Positions 47,537 to 56,639 are shown, counted from the stretch's first letter. The stretch is 64,000 bases of DNA from Hartmannibacter diazotrophicus (GCF_900231165.1 NZ_LT960614.1:2788550-2852549); one strand, 5' to 3'. Translations and numbers: made by a program. The notes: generated by a model from the letters alone, not told the origin.

Positions 47537-48017
47537 CAAATTGACATTGAAGGTTGAGCAGTATGGACCTGTTTTCTCAGGTAGTGCGACCTTTATTGTC
47601 TTGTGCGTGTTCAAGGATGCTACTCTGTCGCATTTTGTTGAACACGATCTGTCGATTGAAGCGTTATATAGCGCAGTATTCGATTGGGCTTCTATTCAGA
47701 CGGGCTTTTTGTTTGGAATATTTGGGTTTATAGCAAGTAAAGGAGATGGTTTTATAGGCGAGATAAGAAACAGTATGCCTATGAAACATTTCATAAAATA
47801 CACGAAGTGGGCGATTTATATAGGGTTCATTCTGACGATCACATCAATGCCGCTTATAGTGCTGGATAAAAAGGCAGCGGATATTGATGATACATGGTTC
47901 TATATAATCGCGCTTTGGTTCTCTATGTTTGTATGGGCGTTCTTGGCCTTTGCTAGAACAGCATATATTTTCGGCGTTCTCGTCGCCGTCGAAGATAGGC
48001 ATCGGATAAAGGGCTAG
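47529..48017 (+). CDS. RexB-like four-span membrane protein
   Basis: This 162-aa protein has four hydrophobic segments, near residues 15-35, 48-70, 88-112 and 122-150, with short loops, one charged loop (SKGDGFIGEIRNSMPMKH) and few periplasmic residues. Lambda RexB is a 144-aa four-span channel that depolarises the membrane when RexA is triggered, so the size, topology and pairing with a RexA-sized partner match. No sequence identity is claimed. Its ATG lies inside the upstream gene's last codons (8-base overlap). AT-rich codon use suggests recent transfer. Confidence 0.75.
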   Translation: MPNKLTLKVEQYGPVFSGSATFIVLCVFKDATLSHFVEHDLSIEALYSAVFDWASIQTGFLFGIFGFIASKGDGFIGEIRNSMPMKHFIKYTKWAIYIGFILTITSMPLIVLDKKAADIDDTWFYIIALWFSMFVWAFLAFARTAYIFGVLVAVEDRHRIKG

Positions 48018-48019
48018 AA

Positions 48020-48220
48020 ATGGTAGTGTCGCCTGAAGTGAAGAAAAACGCTGATGCTGGGAAACGATTTGACCAGCTTCTCAACGCGATGGTCACTTTG
48101 CCTCCGGCCTCGGGAACGCCTGCAAAAGAAGCTCTAGCATCAGGTGCGGGTTCTTCCGAAGGTTCTGCCGGAACTCAAACTCGTGCAGGTAAGTCTGGAG
48201 CCACTTCTGAGAAACGGTGA
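48020..48220 (+). CDS. possible third ORF of the cargo operon
   Basis: Starting two bases after the RexB-like stop, this frame encodes 66 aa: a charged N-terminal part (RFDQLLNAMVTLPP) then a Gly/Ser/Ala-rich tail. The second half overlaps the 3' end of the transposase gene on the other strand, so the tail is probably dictated by that sequence. Short proteins with a RFxxLLxAMV-like motif often follow other genes in mobile DNA, but I cannot name a family. No strong ribosome site is present; coupling is possible. Confidence 0.35.
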   Translation: MVVSPEVKKNADAGKRFDQLLNAMVTLPPASGTPAKEALASGAGSSEGSAGTQTRAGKSGATSEKR

Positions 48221-48977
48221 TGTAGGTTCCCGCGATTGAGCGTTTGACGTTACCCCAGAACGCCTCAATCGAGTTGGTATGAACCTCTCCGTTCACGTAC
48301 TGCCCGTCACGGTGGCTGACCCTGCCGTGCTTGTATCCCTCGTCAGAGAGACCAATGAACGCCTTGGCTTCGTCAGTAGCGATACGGGAGCCGGGGCGAA
48401 CCCATTTCATGATGTGCGGCAGGACATGCTTTGCCGCCTTTGACTCGATAACCCGCGTGATCGTCTCGCCACCGCGTTCGGTGATCCCGAGCACGACGGT
48501 CTTGTCGTCTTGTCCGAGCTTGTCCTTGCCGCCGATGAAAGCCTTGTCCACTTCGACAATGCCGGAACCGGAGCCGCCGACCATACCGTCGCCGTCGACA
48601 TAACCCATGTACTGACGGATCAGGTTGCACATGCGCCAAGCGGTCTTGTACGTCACGCCGATGGTGCGCTGGACTTCCTTGGCGGACACGCCGTTACGGG
48701 AAGCGCAGAACATGAACATGACGGTGAACCAATCGCGCAGGGACGTACGCGTGTTCTCAAACGGCGTGCCAGCGGTCGGATAGACCTGATGGCCGCAATA
48801 TTCGCATTCGTAGGAACGACGAGACTTGACGCGATAGTAGCGGGCATCCCTGCCACACTTCGCGCAGGCATGACGTTCGCCGTAGCGGGTCCGCATCAGA
48901 TGATCCAAGCAGGTGTCATCGTCAGGGAAACGCTCAAGGAAGTCACGAATCGTCGGGAGTGGGGGTGTCTTGCTCAT
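48093..48977 (-). CDS. IS1595 family (ISXO2-like) transposase
   Basis: From ATG 48977 this is a 294-aa transposase. The N-terminal zinc ribbon is clear (CAKCGRDARYY, CEYCGHQVYPTAGTPF), then a helix-turn-helix-like VSAKEVQRTIGVTYKTAWRM, and the ISXO2-type catalytic domain with acidic residues in VEVDKAFIGG and IATDEAKAF and NSIEAFWGNVKRSIAGTY. Length and motif order are intact, so it may still be active. It lies 24 bases inside the right terminal repeat and reads inward. Confidence 0.95.
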   Translation of the reverse strand: MSKTPPLPTIRDFLERFPDDDTCLDHLMRTRYGERHACAKCGRDARYYRVKSRRSYECEYCGHQVYPTAGTPFENTRTSLRDWFTVMFMFCASRNGVSAKEVQRTIGVTYKTAWRMCNLIRQYMGYVDGDGMVGGSGSGIVEVDKAFIGGKDKLGQDDKTVVLGITERGGETITRVIESKAAKHVLPHIMKWVRPGSRIATDEAKAFIGLSDEGYKHGRVSHRDGQYVNGEVHTNSIEAFWGNVKRSIAGTYITVSQKWLQTYLHEFEFRQNLRKNPHLMLELLLQAFPRPEAK

Positions 48978-49001
48978 GTCCGATTTTATAGCACATCTGC
49001 C

Positions 49002-49057
49002 TACATGTCGCAACGGGATACATCCGACCTACACCGGGTGTATCCCGTTGAGACATG
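49002..49057. repeat. right terminal inverted repeat, direct repeat and an extra IR copy
   Basis: The right terminal repeat (49002..49025, inverted) is followed by GACCTACACC and then by another left-type terminal repeat, GGGTGTATCCCGTTGAGACATG (49036..49057), in the same orientation as the left end. The extra copy implies a second element, now lost or deleted, or insertion into an existing terminal repeat. Confidence 0.8.
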
Positions 49058-49129
49058 GCCGAAAAAGGAATCGCCACGGACCAGGGTGATCGGCAGTCCG
49101 GACAGTCGCCGCCCGCTCATCCGATCCTG

Positions 49130-50359
49130 CTACCACGCGACGTCGATCCGCTCGGCGCCATGAAAATGATAGGCGTCGCGATATCGCGGACGCTCGCGGA
49201 GCCTGAGGCGCGGCAGGCGGCGGAAGAGCACCTCCAGCGCGACCTGTAATTCAAGCCGCGCCAGCGGCGCGCCAACACAGAAGTGAATGCCGGCGCCAAA
49301 GGCGACATGCCCGGCGTCGGAGCGCGCCGGATCGATCCGGTCCGGATCGGGGAAGCGTCCGGGGTCGCGGTTCGCCGCGCCAAGCAGCAGGCCCACCTTG
49401 TCGCCCTTCCTGAAGGAGACGCCCTTGTAGTCAAGGTCCTCCAGCGCATAGCGCGTGAACATGTGCAGCGGTGGGTCGAACCGCAGCAGTTCCTCGGCAA
49501 GGGCGCCAAATCCTCCGGGCCGCGCCGTTGTACCGGCGACATCGACGTCATGGAGCAGGATGGCCGAGACAGCGTTGCCGATGGCATGCACCGTCGCCTC
49601 ATGCCCGGCGTTGAGCAGGAGAATACAGGTGGTCACGAGTTCGTCGGTGGAAAGCGTCTCGCCCGCCTCTTCCGCCGCGATCAGGCGGCTGATGAGATCG
49701 TCCCCGGGGGCCGACCGTCGCTCGTCGACATAGGCCCGGATGAAGGCCGCAAACGCCTGGCTCGCCTGAACCGCGGCGTCCTCGTCGGCCCGCGTGCGGC
49801 CGAACTGGTACATCGCCACCATCCTGTGCGACCAGTCGAGCAGCCGATCCGCCTCGCGCGCGGGCACGCCGAGCAGTTCGCAGATGACGACGACCGGAAT
49901 GGGCGTCGCATAGGCGGTGATCAACTCCGCCTCTCCTTTCGCCTCGAAGCCGTCGATGAGATCGTTGGCGAGCGCCTCGATGCGCGGACGCAACCGCTCC
50001 ACCTGACGCGAGACGAAGGCCCGGTTGACGAGGCCGCGCAGGCGCATATGCACCGGCGGTTCGCGCTCCAGCAGCGAGTGTGCCTCGATGTCGTAGAAGG
50101 GCTGGAGCCGGTCCGGGATCGGTTCCCAGCCAAGCTCCTCGCGGCTGGCGACATGGGTCACCTCCCGCCCGAAACGCCGGTCCCTCAGAAGGGCCGAGAC
50201 GTCGTCGAAGCCGGCGCAGCACCAGTGGCCATAGTCCTCCCAGAAGAAGATCGGAGAAACGGAGCGAACCGCGGCATAGATCGGATAGGGATTCTGGACG
50301 AAAACCTGATCGGTCGGGGACTGGCGCAAAATGCGGGTGTGACGGTCGAAGTCGATCAA
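49130..50359 (-). CDS. cytochrome P450
   Basis: This 409-aa soluble bacterial P450 starts at TTG 50359 (no in-frame ATG fits; the ribosome site is weak). Motifs: I-helix LLNAGHEATVHAIGN with an Ala-Gly-His-Glu-Ala-Thr active-site run, the ExxR in EELLRF, and heme-binding FGAGIHFCVGAPLARLE with Cys as axial ligand. It should oxidise a small organic substrate with electrons from a ferredoxin system that is not nearby. GC is host-like, so it may not belong to the transposon, but it is part of the accessory block between recA and cckA. Confidence 0.93.
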   Translation of the reverse strand: MIDFDRHTRILRQSPTDQVFVQNPYPIYAAVRSVSPIFFWEDYGHWCCAGFDDVSALLRDRRFGREVTHVASREELGWEPIPDRLQPFYDIEAHSLLEREPPVHMRLRGLVNRAFVSRQVERLRPRIEALANDLIDGFEAKGEAELITAYATPIPVVVICELLGVPAREADRLLDWSHRMVAMYQFGRTRADEDAAVQASQAFAAFIRAYVDERRSAPGDDLISRLIAAEEAGETLSTDELVTTCILLLNAGHEATVHAIGNAVSAILLHDVDVAGTTARPGGFGALAEELLRFDPPLHMFTRYALEDLDYKGVSFRKGDKVGLLLGAANRDPGRFPDPDRIDPARSDAGHVAFGAGIHFCVGAPLARLELQVALEVLFRRLPRLRLRERPRYRDAYHFHGAERIDVAW

Positions 50360-50513
50360 GGCAGAAACTTTTCAATCGACCATCTAATGCTCAAATGAGC
50401 CAATTGGCCTGTTACCTGTTTCGAATAGACATTCATGCTGCGATGGAAACTGCTCGCAATTGACATCGAAGTCCCCACGATGCCCGTCGCCAAGATAACT
50501 TCTGATCACACGA
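50360..50513. other. intergenic AT-rich spacer between P450 and the winged-helix gene
   Basis: This short spacer has lower GC than the surrounding core genome and presumably contains the P450 promoter. A frame crossing it (to 50695) has no good start. Confidence 0.35.
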
Positions 50514-50759
50514 CTATGTACTTCGCCCGGTGAATCGTCTCTTCCATCTGGTGTGAGGCTCAATCCCAGGCTGCCCGTCGCGGCTAGCCCAAAACGCTCC
50601 CAACACTGGATCATGCCAAACGAAATCGCCATGTTTACGTAGACTGTCGATGCAATTCCGAGCGATTTTCGTTTCGCAGTCAAGCCAACCTGCAAGCTGC
50701 TCTGCCGACATTGGGTTCTCAGCCAACAACAATTGGTATGCGCGTTGCTCTAAAGCCAT
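50514..50759 (-). CDS. 81-aa winged-helix-like protein
   Basis: The ATG at 50759 is preceded by AAGGAGGTGAT, an almost ideal ribosome site with eight-base spacing. The protein begins with a helix-turn-helix pattern (QRAYQLLLAENPMSAEQLAGW, then LDCETKIARNCIDSLRKHGD and FVWHDPVLGAFWA as a wing). It lacks a known effector domain, so it may be a small regulator. The C-terminal 25 residues look non-conserved (IEPHTRWKRRFTGRST), so a frameshifted longer gene is possible. It is the gene between P450 and cckA. Confidence 0.65.
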   Translation of the reverse strand: MALEQRAYQLLLAENPMSAEQLAGWLDCETKIARNCIDSLRKHGDFVWHDPVLGAFWASRDGQPGIEPHTRWKRRFTGRST

Positions 50760-50903
50760 GGCATCACCTCCTTCTCAGAAAGAGAATTGTTCTTTGGCAG
50801 TATTTACGCGTCAAGTGAGCAATATCCTCATGCAGTTCGCCAAACTCAAAATAACTCAGGCGGATCATTGTCTTTGGCAACTGACAAGGCTTTTAAGCCT
50901 TGG

Positions 50904-53453
50904 CTACTCGCTCAGCGTTTCCTTCACCGTCGTCGCAAGCTGCTTGAGGCTGAAGGGCTTCGGCAGGAAATTGAATTTCTCGTTTTCCGGCAGGTTCTTC
51001 TTGAAGGCATCCTCGGCATAGCCGGAGACGAAGATAATTTTCAGATCCGGCCGGGTCTTGCGCAACTCGCGCAGCAGGGACGGTCCGTCCATTTCCGGCA
51101 TCACCACGTCGGAAACGACGAGGTCGATCGAACCGCCGGTCTCCTCCATCACCTCCAGCGCCTCGGCGCCAGTGCTGGCCTCGTGCACGGTATAGCCGCG
51201 CGAGGCGAGCGCGCGGGCGGCGAAGGCACGCACCGCCTCTTCGTCCTCCACCAGCAGGATCGTCGCCGTTCCGGTCAGGTCGCTGAGCGCCGTCTGCTCG
51301 ACGGGCTTCTTCGGCGCGTCCTCGACGGCCGGAATATGCCGGGGCAGGAAGATGCGGAAGATCGTGCCCTTGCCGAGCTCGCTTTCCGGGTAGATGTAGC
51401 CGCCGGTCTGCTTGACGATGCCGTAGACGGTGGAAAGGCCGAGACCCGTTCCCTTGCCGACTTCCTTGGTCGAGAAGAAGGGCTCGAAGATCTTCTCCAT
51501 CACCTCTTCCGGCATGCCGGTGCCGGTGTCGGAGACCTCGATCAGCACATAGTCCGCAGGCACGAAGCCCTGATAGTCGTATTGTCCGACGTCGTTCACC
51601 CCCACGTTGCGGGTGACGATGGAGAGCGTCCCGCCGCGCGGCATGGCATCGCGGGCATTGACCGCAAGGTTGATGACGACCTGCTCGAACTGGTTGAGAT
51701 CGGCCATCACCGGCCACAGATCGCGCCCATGGGTGACCTTGAGCTCGACTTTCTCGCCAAGCAGCCGGTCGAGCAGGATCGTCAGATCCGCGATCACGTC
51801 GGCGAGCAGAAGCACCTGCGGGCGCAGCGTCTGGCGGCGCGAGAAAGCCAGAAGCTGGCGCACGAGCCCGGCGGCGCGATTGGCGTTCTGCTTGATATTC
51901 ATGATGTCCTGGAAGGACGGGTCGGTCGGCCGGTGATTGGCCAGCAGAAGGTCGGAAAAGCCGATGATGGCGGTCAGCACATTGTTGAAGTCGTGCGCCA
52001 CGCCGCCCGCAAGCTGGCCGACGGCCTGCATCTTCTGGCCTTGGCTGAACTGCGCCTCCAGCGCCCGCTGCTCCGTCGTTTCCAGCGCATAGACGACGGC
52101 AACCTCGCCATCACCCGCCCCTTCCTCGACGGAGGAAATGAAGAAGCGGGCGCTCCGGTTCCTGTCGCCCGGCAGCGCGGCGTCGATCGGCGGGATCTGC
52201 CCCTGCCCGGTCGCGGCCACGGCGAGAGCATCGGCCAGTGCCTGACGGTCCCGCTCCGCGACCACGTCGACGAGACGGCCCATCCCGGAGCGGGGATCGG
52301 ACTTCACGAAATCAGCGAAAAGCCGCATGAAGGGCGCGTTGGTGCGCCCGATCCGGCCTTCCTTGTCGACACCGGCGATCGCGATCGGCGTGTTGTTGAA
52401 GAAGCGGGCAAAGCGCACTTCCGCCGCGCGCAGGGATTCGGACACGTCCTCGCCCGGCGAGCGGTTGATCACCAGCGTCCGGCTGTCGCCAATGCCGCCG
52501 TCGGCGCCCACAGGCACCCGGTGGATGAGGCGCACGGGCAGGCTCTGGCCGTTGTGCTTGATGAGGTCGATGTCGATGATGCCGGTCTTCACCTCGCCCG
52601 GCGCGCCATGCACGCCTTCAAGCAGCGCCGCGCCATCTCCCTGCACGATGTCGGACAGGCGCACCGCACCGTCCTCGACATCGGCGAGATCGAAGCCGAG
52701 CCAGTCGGCCAGCGTCGCGTTCATGTAGACGATCTGGCCGAGTGGTCCGGCGGAGAAGAAACCCGCCGGAGCGTGATCGAGGAAGGTCACCGCCCGCTGC
52801 AGCGCCTGGAAGTTGTTCTCCTGCGCATCACGGTCCTTGGTGATGTCGGCGACCTGCCAGACGGTCATCGTCCGTTCGCGCCCGACGCCCGACAGCGGAC
52901 GCACCCGGATGCGGTACCAGCGCACCGGCCCGTCGCTGCGTCCAAGCGGATGGGCACGGCGCAGTTCCTCCTCCGCCTTCATGCCGGACCGCGCGGCCTG
53001 GGCAAGACGGAAGATGACATCGGCCGCGTCGGGGTCTGACGAAAACACCCGCTCGACCGTCCGGACCTCGCTCGAGGTCTCCGCCCGGATCAGCTTGGCA
53101 TAGGCGCCGTTGGCATAGACGATGCGCCCGTCGAGGTCGGTGACGCACAGACCGTCGGACATCGTATCGAGAAAGCGCCGCGCGAAGCCCTGCCCCTCGG
53201 CCGCCTGACCGAAGCGGATCAGCCCGATAGCGCCGGCAAAGAGCGAGAAGACGCCGACAACCGCCAGAAGCCCGAGAAGGCCCATGACATAGGGCTCGGC
53301 CGACGACCGGTCGAGAACGGCAAAGATGCCGGCGGCGGTGACGAGCGCGACGGCAAGCAGCACCAGAAGGCCGACGTTGCCGGACTTGCCGGCCCGGTCG
53401 ACCATCGCCGGCTCGACGGCCGGACTGTTCTCGCTCTCGCTTGTTTCCGCCAT
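50904..53453 (-). CDS. cckA: hybrid sensor histidine kinase CckA
   Basis: This 849-aa kinase controls the cell-cycle regulator CtrA through ChpT. Order: two membrane helices (about 25-80), tandem PAS domains, HisKA with H487 in [16 protein letters not shown], HATPase ([41 protein letters not shown]) and a C-terminal receiver with D782 in [12 protein letters not shown] and Lys in LPKPF. Start at ATG 53453 (MAETSESEN) drops an unlikely N-terminal extension. Adjacent flagellar genes, with a CtrA box, may be its own pathway's targets. Confidence 0.95.
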   Translation of the reverse strand: MAETSESENSPAVEPAMVDRAGKSGNVGLLVLLAVALVTAAGIFAVLDRSSAEPYVMGLLGLLAVVGVFSLFAGAIGLIRFGQAAEGQGFARRFLDTMSDGLCVTDLDGRIVYANGAYAKLIRAETSSEVRTVERVFSSDPDAADVIFRLAQAARSGMKAEEELRRAHPLGRSDGPVRWYRIRVRPLSGVGRERTMTVWQVADITKDRDAQENNFQALQRAVTFLDHAPAGFFSAGPLGQIVYMNATLADWLGFDLADVEDGAVRLSDIVQGDGAALLEGVHGAPGEVKTGIIDIDLIKHNGQSLPVRLIHRVPVGADGGIGDSRTLVINRSPGEDVSESLRAAEVRFARFFNNTPIAIAGVDKEGRIGRTNAPFMRLFADFVKSDPRSGMGRLVDVVAERDRQALADALAVAATGQGQIPPIDAALPGDRNRSARFFISSVEEGAGDGEVAVVYALETTEQRALEAQFSQGQKMQAVGQLAGGVAHDFNNVLTAIIGFSDLLLANHRPTDPSFQDIMNIKQNANRAAGLVRQLLAFSRRQTLRPQVLLLADVIADLTILLDRLLGEKVELKVTHGRDLWPVMADLNQFEQVVINLAVNARDAMPRGGTLSIVTRNVGVNDVGQYDYQGFVPADYVLIEVSDTGTGMPEEVMEKIFEPFFSTKEVGKGTGLGLSTVYGIVKQTGGYIYPESELGKGTIFRIFLPRHIPAVEDAPKKPVEQTALSDLTGTATILLVEDEEAVRAFAARALASRGYTVHEASTGAEALEVMEETGGSIDLVVSDVVMPEMDGPSLLRELRKTRPDLKIIFVSGYAEDAFKKNLPENEKFNFLPKPFSLKQLATTVKETLSE

Positions 53454-53804
53454 CGGACCCAGTCTTCCCCACATTCCGCGCAAGCCCATGCCGCCGGGAC
53501 CGCCCCCCGGACAGCCGGACGATCAGCCCCGGACAAATCTCGATCAGGCAGCCACCTTATGGACGCACCGCAAGGCCGCGTCGAGAGCCGCAACCAGCCC
53601 GTTCGCCATCAAATGCGCCAGCGACACCCACTAACTCTCCGCGTCCCCGGAAAGGGAACCGGAGCGCCCATGCCCCTCTCCACGTCCGAATCAGTCTCGC
53701 GCCCGTTTGCACGAATACTAGCGCAGCGGCGGTCAATTCGCCCGCCGAACTCGCCCGGGGCCGAATGATCAACCGGATTTTTTCACGAAAAAGACGCGCC
53801 GGGC
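53454..53804. other. intergenic region between flhB and cckA
   Basis: This should hold the cckA promoter reading left. No gene was found; open frames are Arg/Pro-rich. A small T-rich inverted repeat (about 53779..53792) lies just after the flhB stop. Confidence 0.4.
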
Positions 53805-54875
53805 TCAGGTGTCCGCATTGCGGTTCTTGAGCCGCATCACGAAGCCGATGACCTCGGCGACCGCCTTGTAGTGCTCCTCCGGGATCATCTGGTCTAGATC
53901 GACGGAGGCATAGAGCGCACGGGCGAGCGGCGGATTCTCCACGATCGGCACTTCCTTGGAGGTGGCGAGTTCGCGGATCCGCAACGCCACCTGGTCGACG
54001 CCCTTGGCAACGCAGACCGGGGCCGGCATGCCGGTCTCGTATTTGAGCGCCACGGCATAGTGCGTCGGGTTGGTGATGACGACCGAGGCCGAGGGCACCG
54101 CCGCCATCATGCGCTTGCGCGACCGTTCCAGGCGGATCTGGCGGATCTTGGCCTTGATCGTGGGATCGCCTTCCGCCTGCTTGTGCTCTTCCTTGACCTC
54201 CTGGACCGACATCCGCTGCTTCTGGGTCCAGCGATGCCGCTGCCACATAAGGTCGCCGATCGCGATCAGGGCGAGGATCGCGAGCACCGCCTTCAGCATC
54301 TGCATCGACAGGTCTTGGGTGAACGCAAGCAGTTCGGCAAGGTCCATCGAGACCATCGGCGCCATGTATCGCCGTTGCGGCCACATGATCAGGAACAGAA
54401 CCGCCCCGACCAGGCTCATCTTCAGGAGCCCCTTGGCGAAGTTGACCAGCGCCTCCGCCGAGAACAGGCGCTTGAGGCCTGCAAGCGGCGAGACCTTGGA
54501 AAACTTCGGCTTGAGCCCCTCGCCCGACAGGACCGGGCGATGCTGGATCATATGTCCGCCGACGCCGGCAATCATCACGAAGAGAAACGGAATGAGCAGC
54601 GCCGTGAAGATGTAGTCGCCGACGTTGTACCAGAGGTGCAGGAGCCCTCCCCCGTCGAGACGAAGATCTCCGGAATGTTCCAGCATGGCGGTCAGAGGCC
54701 CGGACAGACTGTGCGTGACGCTGCTCGCGCCGAAGGCGACGATCAATGTCACCGCGCCCATCGTGAAGAACGTCACCACTTCCTGACTTTTCGGAACGTC
54801 GCCCTGTTCGTGCGCCTTTTCCAGTTTTCGGTGGGTTGGTTCTTCTGTCTTTTCGCTGTCGTCGCCTTCGGCCAT
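53805..54875 (-). CDS. flhB: flagellar export protein FlhB
   Basis: This 356-aa inner-membrane protein of the flagellar type III export gate has four helices in its N-terminal half and a cytosolic C-terminal domain with the autocleavage site NPTH (SVVITNPTHYAVALKYE). It switches export specificity from rod/hook to filament. The start is MAEGDDSEKTEEPTHRKLE, the typical FlhB N terminus. It follows fliR at a 192-base gap on the same strand. Confidence 0.96.
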   Translation of the reverse strand: MAEGDDSEKTEEPTHRKLEKAHEQGDVPKSQEVVTFFTMGAVTLIVAFGASSVTHSLSGPLTAMLEHSGDLRLDGGGLLHLWYNVGDYIFTALLIPFLFVMIAGVGGHMIQHRPVLSGEGLKPKFSKVSPLAGLKRLFSAEALVNFAKGLLKMSLVGAVLFLIMWPQRRYMAPMVSMDLAELLAFTQDLSMQMLKAVLAILALIAIGDLMWQRHRWTQKQRMSVQEVKEEHKQAEGDPTIKAKIRQIRLERSRKRMMAAVPSASVVITNPTHYAVALKYETGMPAPVCVAKGVDQVALRIRELATSKEVPIVENPPLARALYASVDLDQMIPEEHYKAVAEVIGFVMRLKNRNADT

Positions 54876-55067
54876 CGTCCGGCACCGCCCGACATCCCGT
54901 CGCGGCGGCGTCCCTTCTCAATAGAACCGCGTGCAGTCATGGGCCTTCACATGAGTGCCCGCCACGCAGCCCTACATCATTGAATCTAGCGCATAATGAT
55001 CTCGTTCATGCGCCTTCGCCCGAACGCATCGTGCTCTGGTTTCGCAGCGGCCGTCCTATGCTGCCCG

Positions 55068-55832
55068 TCACTGCGGCACCAGCCGCATCAGCCCCGATTC
55101 GATATGGCCAACATAGGCCATCACCATCGGCACCATCAACAAGGCGAAGAGCATCAGCCCGACGAAGATCGTGACCGGCATCGCCAGGAAATAGACCTGC
55201 AGCTGCGGCATCAGCTTGGCGAGAATGCCAAGGGCAAAGGAGAAGACGAGCCCGAAGACGATGAACGGCGCCGATATCTGGCAGGCGACCTCGAAAACGC
55301 CGGCGATCGTGTCTGTCGCGACCTCAGCCATGTCGCCGACGGGAAAATCCCCGCCGGGCGGAAAAATCTTGTAGCTGCCGGCAAGGCCGGCGATCGCGAC
55401 ATGATGGAGGTCCGTGACGAAGATCATCGTCACACCGACCATGCCGAGAAAGCTGCCGAGGATCGCACCCTGCTGCCCCATGGTCGGATCGACGGTCTGG
55501 GCAAAGCTCAGCCCCATGTTCTGGGCGATGATGGCGCCGGCAGTCTGGGACAGCGAGACGAGGATGCGCATCAGGAGCCCGAGCGCCAGGCCGATCAGCG
55601 CCTCGCGCACCAGCGCCGTGATCATTTGCGGCGCATTGTTTTCCAGTCCGGTCGGCAGGCTTGTCACGGTGATCGGATAGAGCACCAGCGTCAGGACCAA
55701 CGCCATGGCAAGGCGAATGTTGACGGGAATGGTCTGCTCGCCGAGGGCCGGCATCAGCATCACGAGCGAGCCGATGCGTGCGAAAAGCAGAAAGAAGAGA
55801 ACCGTCACGCCGGGAAGAATTTGAATGGTCAC
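55068..55832 (-). CDS. fliR: flagellar export protein FliR
   Basis: This 254-aa polytopic protein has six hydrophobic segments and the typical FliR start (LFFLLFARIGSLVMLMPALG), the AQNMGLSFAQTVDP motif and the end VYFLAMPVTIFVGLMLFALL. With FliP and FliQ it builds the export gate core. It is 60 bases after fliQ. Confidence 0.95.
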   Translation of the reverse strand: MTIQILPGVTVLFFLLFARIGSLVMLMPALGEQTIPVNIRLAMALVLTLVLYPITVTSLPTGLENNAPQMITALVREALIGLALGLLMRILVSLSQTAGAIIAQNMGLSFAQTVDPTMGQQGAILGSFLGMVGVTMIFVTDLHHVAIAGLAGSYKIFPPGGDFPVGDMAEVATDTIAGVFEVACQISAPFIVFGLVFSFALGILAKLMPQLQVYFLAMPVTIFVGLMLFALLMVPMVMAYVGHIESGLMRLVPQ

Positions 55833-55892
55833 GGCTTGTCCGTCCCGACCATTGGCCGCCTTTCACGCCGCCGCAGCGCCACAAGGCCGGGC

Positions 55893-56159
55893 TCAGCCGG
55901 CAATGATCCGCTCGCTGACGATCACCATGAAGCTACTGAGCGCGTCGCTCATGAACGGCAGCGCGATCAGCAAAGTGATGAAGATCGCCAGGATCTTCGG
56001 CACGAACACCAGTGTCATTTCCTGAACCTGCGTCAGCGCCTGGACCAGCGCGATGACAACGCCGACCACAAGGCCGACGATCATTACCGGTGCGGCCACT
56101 TCCACGGTGACCCAGATCGACTCTCTCGCCAGATCAAGCGCTTCGGCACCCGTCATCGT
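55893..56159 (-). CDS. fliQ: flagellar export protein FliQ
   Basis: This 88-aa two-helix membrane protein has the FliQ pattern: ALDLARESIWVTVEVAAPV, then LVVGVVIALVQALTQVQEMT and a second helix LAIFITLLIALPFM. ATG 56159 is preferred over 56171. Four copies join FliP and FliR in the export gate. Confidence 0.95.
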   Translation of the reverse strand, partial: TMTGAEALDLARESIWVTVEVAAPVMIVGLVVGVVIALVQALTQVQEMTLVFVPKILAIFITLLIALPFMSDALSSFMVIVSERIIAG

Positions 56160-56315
56160 CCCGGCTTTCACTTCTCGTCAGGTCCGGCCGCCAATCCCCA
56201 TCGGCGCCGACCATCCACTTCTCATGGCCTCAAGAACGGCCGAACGCGAATTCACATCATCTAAAACGACCGCACCTTTCCGGAACGGCCCTGCCGCAGC
56301 TCCCCGCAAATGTCG

Positions 56316-56639
56316 TCAGATCGGCATCCGCATGATTTCCTCGTAGGCCGAGATCACCTTGTCGCGGACGGACACCATCGTCCCGAGCGCGACTTCCGTT
56401 TCGGCAACCGCCGTCACCACGTCGACGACGTCCGCCTTGCCCTGAACGAGCGCCACTTCCTTGGCCTCGCTCGCCTTGCCGCCGTCGATGACGCCCTGGA
56501 CCTGATTCTTCAGGAGATCGGCAAACCCGCCGCCCTGATCGGCCTTGATGGGCGAAGTCTGCGCCTCGCCGCCGCGATTCGCCAGTCGCGAAACCGCCTG
56601 ATAGGCATTGGCCGCGCCGATGGGAGTGGTGAGCGCCAT
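56316..56639 (-). CDS. fliE: flagellar MS-ring/rod junction protein FliE
   Basis: This 107-aa exported protein has the FliE C-terminal signature VDVVTAVAETEVALGTMVSVRD followed by KVISAYEEIMRMPI. FliE connects the MS ring to the rod and is the first exported substrate. It lies between flgC and fliQ on the minus strand. Confidence 0.95.
   Translation of the reverse strand: MALTTPIGAANAYQAVSRLANRGGEAQTSPIKADQGGGFADLLKNQVQGVIDGGKASEAKEVALVQGKADVVDVVTAVAETEVALGTMVSVRDKVISAYEEIMRMPI

Larger units (their letters stand above)
45786..49025. mobile_element. IS1595/ISXO2-type transposon with cargo genes
   Basis: The left end starts GGATGTATCCCGTTG and the right end is its inverted copy; the 24-bp terminal repeats (45786..45809 and 49002..49025) differ at one base. 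The same 10 bases, GACCTACACC, lie immediately outside both ends (45776..45785 and 49026..49035), as expected of a target duplication, although 8 bp is usual for the IS1595 family. Inside are an ISXO2-like transposase near the right end and at least three passenger genes, with much lower GC than the chromosome. It lies between recA and cckA. Confidence 0.85.

Noticed and set aside
50787-53039. 750-codon frame on the plus strand
   Set aside because: It is the antisense of cckA; no motif, and the cckA domains are unambiguous.
53559-53768. 69-codon plus-strand frame between cckA and flhB
   Set aside because: Arg/Pro-rich composition and no ribosome site; typical GC-rich noise.
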